NCBI GenBank assembly: GCA_947462875.1
Contig: CANHQJ010000004.1
Span: 175,995-239,994 of the forward strand
DNA: 64,000 bases
Direction of reading: 5' to 3'
From: Verrucomicrobiia bacterium
Lineage (GTDB): Bacteria; Verrucomicrobiota; Verrucomicrobiia; Verrucomicrobiales; Akkermansiaceae
A model generated the notes under the pieces. It saw nothing but the letters and a program-made list of their open reading frames with translations. It had not been told where the DNA came from and ran no database searches. Shown here in pieces: positions 60,801-64,000 of this stretch (position 1 is its first letter; each line of letters begins with the position of its first letter). A program made the translations under genes and the position numbers.

Positions 60801-61132
60801 ATGAACGCAAGGCGTTGCAGTTCCTTAATATCTTCATCGCTCACCCCACCCTCGCCTCCGCCGAGGAAAAGACCATCCTCAAGCATGCGCAGATTGCCGT
60901 CCGCAAGGCTGCTTTTGGCAAACTCCAGCGCGACCTCGTGAAGCTCGAAAAAAACCAAAAAACCGACAAACTGAAACCCGCTGCATTGCTCGATAAAACG
61001 CTGGAAATCATCAATCGCTACGACTTCTCCAGCTACGATGGCGAATCCGCCGAGGACCTCAATGCCGGCCTCTCACCGACTGATCTCGAACCGGTCATTA
61101 TCCTCTCGGAATCCTTCACCCATAGCGCCTAA
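57830..61132 (+). CDS. PLD-nuclease/SNF2-helicase fusion (defence-type)
   Basis: A 1100-residue protein from ATG 57830 (MSTRFFTNDNSNTLLKKFEGIF). N-terminal phospholipase-D-like nuclease domain (about 1-200): one HKD-type motif HAKIYIF (133-139) and GSSNLTASGL (about 155). SF2/SNF2 helicase core: LADVVGLGKT (about 277-286), DEAH (about 356), SATPLNN (about 398), then the C-terminal RecA lobe STEVLAEGVN (about 764) and RIGRINRIG (about 794), and a helical tail. Such fusions are predicted translocases that cut DNA. A methyltransferase gene starts 13 nt downstream, pointing to a modification-dependent restriction system. Confidence 0.88.
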   Translation: MSTRFFTNDNSNTLLKKFEGIFENNPDLARFDALVGYLRASGYFAIRPKLINVPVVRILVGINVDNIVEEYHKKGQLFLADAGKALKEFRDALTADIQNALYSREVEAGILQFVEDVVSKKVEIKAHPTKRLHAKIYIFLPEGFNEHKPGHVITGSSNLTASGLGAQKDDQTYEFNALSHDYDDVKFAADEFEKLWAESVHVLPKEITEVTNNSFLRDDLTPFELYYKLLIEYFGPAIEYDPNSETDLPEGFMRLAYQMDAVTQGFLLLQKHGGFFLADVVGLGKTIIAILIAKKFFYHNGFPGHLSETLIIVPPALKDGWLTTIEKFELKGVKVVSNGSLHKITNAKKYDLVIVDEAHKFRNDTAASYDELQRICKTRTTRRFPDGTYYRKRVILVSATPLNNRPNDIKNQLLLFQDGKDSTLEVPNLQRFFANRQKEFQKALKDLSPEDARVEIQRIYELIRTKIVSEVTIRRTRTDLRDHEDYSKDLDAQGITFPRVNPPHKILYPLSPELDQLYDETLVDLDKGLTYNRYRAIGALIPEKRIKYQQAEQISSQLARIMRTLLLKRLDSSFYAFTQSLTRFRDNTQAMVTMFERGQIYIAPSLNVSEYIIEDREDELVEKILTLQQDDATLQICTPDDFEPNFLPGLLKDLEVLNDLAARWKAVKEDPKLDEFVHRLKTELLTSEINHSAATHGKPKLVIFSESKETTSYLVKQLHLRGFEKILTIDSSTRKDRMPKVKANFDANVKIEDQEDDYEIIISTEVLAEGVNLHRANVILNYDTPWNSTRLMQRIGRINRIGTTAAEVHIYNFFPTAKVDKDIDLRKKALVKLQAFHSALGEDSQIYSTDEEVDNFGLFDKELEEEKDESLALLMELRKFRQQNPERFREIRNLPLRARVGRKDKLRDQSTISFVRNRRRDGFYYVHPDLSVEELSFVEAARVFYANAKEKSIPLPECHHAQVNAAVAHYHETLKSEAVRDQIVDNQIGPNERKALQFLNIFIAHPTLASAEEKTILKHAQIAVRKAAFGKLQRDLVKLEKNQKTDKLKPAALLDKTLEIINRYDFSSYDGESAEDLNAGLSPTDLEPVIILSESFTHSA

Positions 61133-61145
61133 TTCTTTTATCCTA

Positions 61146-64000
61146 ATGGCATCTCTTACTATACAGCAGCGCCTCCGCCAGACCTATGAGCGTCAGGACT
61201 GGCAGCACATGCTCCACGACCTCTTTCCCGATGGCTCACTGAAGCTTTTCTCTAGCCCTCAAACCCTCTCTGCCTCTCAGGAATTTGTCAAATCCACCCA
61301 GCAGATCGGCACGATCGATTTACCTGATGGCAACACCATTGCCCTACTCGAAGTCGAGACCACAGATCAGGTCAAGCTGACCCGCAATCGTGTCGGCCTG
61401 CGGAACTTCGTCGCATCCTTCATCGATGAAGCCGGTGCCGCCGCCGTTCTTGCCGTTTTTCACCAATCCCACTCACCGGATTGGCGTCTTACCTACGCCG
61501 CCCGCCGCACCATCCTCGATGAGGAAACGCTTGATATCGCCACCATCGAGACCGCGCCACGCCGCTTCACCTTCGTCCTCGGGCCAAACGAACCCTGCAA
61601 AACCGCCGCCGCCCGCCTCGCAACTGTTCTCGAAAAGAAAGCCGATGCCCTCACGCTCACGGACGTCGAGAAAGCCTTTTCCGTCGAAAAACTCTCCAAG
61701 GAATTTTTCGAGAAATACCAGCAACACTACGAAGCATTCCTCGCCGAGCTGCTCTCGCCGCAGCGCGCCGCCGATACCCGCAAGCGCTTCGGCATCTCCA
61801 TCGAGGAAACCGAAGAAGCCCAGTCCAAGGCCGATAAGCCCGTTCGCGATTTCACCAAAAAACTCCTCGGCCGCCTTATCTTCCTCGCCTTCCTCCAGCG
61901 CAAGGGCTGGCTCCACGCACCTGCCGCGACCACCGATTGGTCCCAAGGTGACAAAGACTTCCTCCGCACCTACTACTACCTCGCCGAATCATCTGGCAAA
62001 ATCGATACCTTCCACTCCGCCTCCCTCGCCCCGCTGTTTTTTGAGGCTCTCAACACCGAGCGCCCCGGCCATCTTTTCCCGCTCACCGGCACCCGCATGC
62101 CGTACCTGAATGGAGGCCTCTTTGAGCCAGACCCTGCCGCTCTTCAGTCCATCGATTTCCCACCCGCACTGTTCCGCGATCTCTTTTCCTTCTTCGGCGA
62201 ATATAATTTCACCATCGATGAAAACGACCCCGAGGATCACGAGGTAGGCATCGATCCGGAAATGCTGGGACACATCTTCGAGAACCTGCTCGAAGACAAC
62301 AAGGACAAAGGTGCCTACTACACGCCCAAGGTCATCGTCTCCTACATGTGCCGCCAATCCATCCTGCGCTATCTGGAAACTCACCTCGGCCAGCACGAAG
62401 CCCTCACCCGCCTCTGCGAAATTCACGAGCCCGGCGACCTCCGCGAAAAAGGCAACTGGTGCGTTGCCCACGCCAAACGCATCGCCACCTTGCTGGAGAA
62501 TGTGAAAATCTGCGATCCCGCCATCGGCTCCGGCGCTTTTCCCATCGGCATGCTGAATGAAATCGTGCACCTCCGCACCCTGCTCAATGCCGAACTGAAC
62601 GACCCCGCCGCCCGTGCGGAGTTGAAGAAAAACATCATCGCGAATTGCATACATGGCGTCGATCTGGATTCCGGTGCCGTCGATATCGCCCGCCTGCGTT
62701 TCTGGCTCGCCCTCGTCGTCGATGAAGAAACGCCCAGCCCCTTGCCGAATCTGGACTACAAGATCATGCAGGGGAATTCTTTGTTAGAGTCTTTCCGGGG
62801 CATCTCGCTCTGCGACATCCATGAGGAGGAAACCAAAAAGCTCACGATCCCCCTTGGCTTAAATCAATCGGAACTCGATATCTTCTCCAGTGCCCAACTG
62901 GAAATGCGGGAGACACAAACGAAGACAAAACGTGATCTCCAGGAGTCCATGAGCTCCTATTTCGCTGCGCGCACACCGGAGAAAAAGGCAGAACTACGCG
63001 CCCTCATCGACCGCACCGTGATTGAGCATATCCGCCATTACTTCGAAATCACACTCGGAGAAAAAATCGTCGAGCACGATCAGCAGGAGAATGATTGGGC
63101 CGAGAAACGCCGCCGCGCCCCTCAGTGGAATCCGCCCGCCGCCGCTCTGAAACGACATGCCGGACGCGCCAAACATCTCGCTTCTTTGCGTGATTCCTTG
63201 AAGCACCTTGCGGAAATCCAGCACCAAGCCGAGCGCCCGTACTTCCTCTGGCACCTACTCTTCCGCGATGTCTTTGAAGACGGCGGCTTCGATATCGTTA
63301 TCGCCAATCCGCCCTACGTCCGCCAAGAACTCATCAAGGAACAAAAGCCCCTGCTGGAACAAGAAGGCTACCAAACCTTCACCGGCACCGCTGACCTGCT
63401 CGTGTATTTCTACGAACGCGCCACCACGCTGCTCAAGCCCCACGGTGTGCTCACTTTCATCACCTCGAACAAATTCTATCGCGCTGATTATGGCGAAAAA
63501 TTGCGAGGCTATCTTTCAGAGAATCTCACTCTCCATACGATCATCGACTTCGGAGAAGCTCCGATTTTTAACGGCGTAGCCGTGGATGCTACCGTTCTCA
63601 TAGGTCAGAAAGAAACAGCACCAGCGAGTCATCAAGTTTCTGCACTCTGTTGGAACTTCAGCAAACCCGCCGCCGCCCTGCCGCTGGAAATTGCTAAAGC
63701 CTTTCCCGTCGCCCAATCCACCCTCACCCCCGATGGTTGGCGGCTCGTTTCCCCCGCCGTGCAAAACCTCCTCGCCAAGCTCCGCGAACGCGGCACTCCC
63801 TTGGGGGAATACGTCAACGGCAGATTCTATCGCGGCATTCTTACCGGATTCAACGAAGCCTTCGTCATCGATGGCAAAAAGCGCGCCGAACTCATCGCCG
63901 CCGACCCCAAATCCGAGGAAATCATCAAACCCTTCCTCCGTGGTCGCGATGTCAAACGCTGGCAAGCCACGCATGCCGATTTATGGCTCATCAAAATCGA
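61146..64000 (+). CDS. Eco57I-like adenine-specific DNA methyltransferase/type IIG-like protein, 3' truncated by window edge
   Basis: The frame starts at ATG 61146 (MASLTIQQRLRQTYERQDW) and stays open to the window end (951 codons, no stop). The N-terminal 400 residues are a mixed region with L-P-D-G-N-T-I-A-L-L-E-V-E near residue 65, a possible nuclease-like or accessory fold. The methyltransferase core follows: motif I DPAIGSG (about 457-463) and catalytic motif IV NPPY (721-724, in DIVIANPPYVRQEL). After it lies the start of a TaqI-like target-recognition region. It probably methylates adenine to protect self DNA. It lies 13 nt after the PLD-helicase gene. Confidence 0.88.
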   Translation, partial: MASLTIQQRLRQTYERQDWQHMLHDLFPDGSLKLFSSPQTLSASQEFVKSTQQIGTIDLPDGNTIALLEVETTDQVKLTRNRVGLRNFVASFIDEAGAAAVLAVFHQSHSPDWRLTYAARRTILDEETLDIATIETAPRRFTFVLGPNEPCKTAAARLATVLEKKADALTLTDVEKAFSVEKLSKEFFEKYQQHYEAFLAELLSPQRAADTRKRFGISIEETEEAQSKADKPVRDFTKKLLGRLIFLAFLQRKGWLHAPAATTDWSQGDKDFLRTYYYLAESSGKIDTFHSASLAPLFFEALNTERPGHLFPLTGTRMPYLNGGLFEPDPAALQSIDFPPALFRDLFSFFGEYNFTIDENDPEDHEVGIDPEMLGHIFENLLEDNKDKGAYYTPKVIVSYMCRQSILRYLETHLGQHEALTRLCEIHEPGDLREKGNWCVAHAKRIATLLENVKICDPAIGSGAFPIGMLNEIVHLRTLLNAELNDPAARAELKKNIIANCIHGVDLDSGAVDIARLRFWLALVVDEETPSPLPNLDYKIMQGNSLLESFRGISLCDIHEEETKKLTIPLGLNQSELDIFSSAQLEMRETQTKTKRDLQESMSSYFAARTPEKKAELRALIDRTVIEHIRHYFEITLGEKIVEHDQQENDWAEKRRRAPQWNPPAAALKRHAGRAKHLASLRDSLKHLAEIQHQAERPYFLWHLLFRDVFEDGGFDIVIANPPYVRQELIKEQKPLLEQEGYQTFTGTADLLVYFYERATTLLKPHGVLTFITSNKFYRADYGEKLRGYLSENLTLHTIIDFGEAPIFNGVAVDATVLIGQKETAPASHQVSALCWNFSKPAAALPLEIAKAFPVAQSTLTPDGWRLVSPAVQNLLAKLRERGTPLGEYVNGRFYRGILTGFNEAFVIDGKKRAELIAADPKSEEIIKPFLRGRDVKRWQATHADLWLIKI

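Overview
The window is a GC-rich chromosomal segment (about 60 % GC by eye) that looks like a member of the Verrucomicrobia (PVC superphylum), probably Verrucomicrobiales. This is an inference from gene families: a very large PVC-type exported cytochrome c/beta-propeller/HEAT protein, a Cys-type sulfatase, an ECF sigma factor paired with a PEGA/FGE-domain Ser/Thr kinase, LpxK (so a Gram-negative envelope), and a Chlamydia-like ribonucleotide reductase. Shine-Dalgarno motifs are scarce. At least ten genes instead have a TTGnnn-N16/17-TAnnnT promoter placed 5-9 nt before the start codon, which predicts leaderless mRNAs.

Layout. 1-6.5 kb: cut-off lipase-like hydrolase, MscS channel, YNPxTG-repeat exported protein, outer-membrane beta-barrel. 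6.6-16.1 kb: lpxK, rlmN, engB, ilvD, purC with a PurS-like gene, a secreted trypsin-like protease and an M42 aminopeptidase. 16.1-22.3 kb: ribonucleotide reductase nrdB/nrdA with putative NrdR boxes. The two genes are separated by an inverted-repeat-flanked four-helix-bundle (S23-type) cassette and followed by a second four-helix-bundle gene with its own palindromes and what may be a helicase remnant. 22.6-32.5 kb: ferritin-like protein, 1519-residue dicytochrome protein, RluA-type pseudouridine synthase, OsmC, kinase, ECF sigma factor. 32.6-49.7 kb: two unknown coupled genes, rhodanese, dnaX-ybaB, CAP protein, UbiA-like protein, galK, transketolase, dnaG, RND adaptor, LysM protein, gnd, class II fba, VC0807-like membrane protein. 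49.7-55.1 kb: sulfatase, pterin carbinolamine dehydratase, an AT-richer gene between two diverged copies of the queE tail, then purB-queC-queE.

55.2-64 kb is accessory DNA starting at tRNA-Val(GAC). It holds a TGCAC repeat cluster, a small HTH gene, an unknown 106-residue gene with an AAA+ ATPase, and, divergently, a PLD-nuclease/SNF2-helicase fusion followed by an Eco57I-like adenine methyltransferase that runs off the window. The last two look like a restriction-modification-like phage-defence system and are the main candidate for something little described.

How it fits together: core metabolism supplies purines (purC, purS-like, purB), deoxynucleotides (nrdBA), branched-chain amino acids (ilvD), the queuosine precursor preQ0 (queE, queC), galactose entry (galK) and pentose-phosphate/glycolytic carbon (tkt, gnd, fba). 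The most unusual features are the leaderless promoter architecture, a nrdB with Leu at the radical-tyrosine position, the four-helix-bundle cassettes in the nrd locus, a xenologous-looking queE replacement, and a strong preference for rare TTA codons in the context GTTAG.
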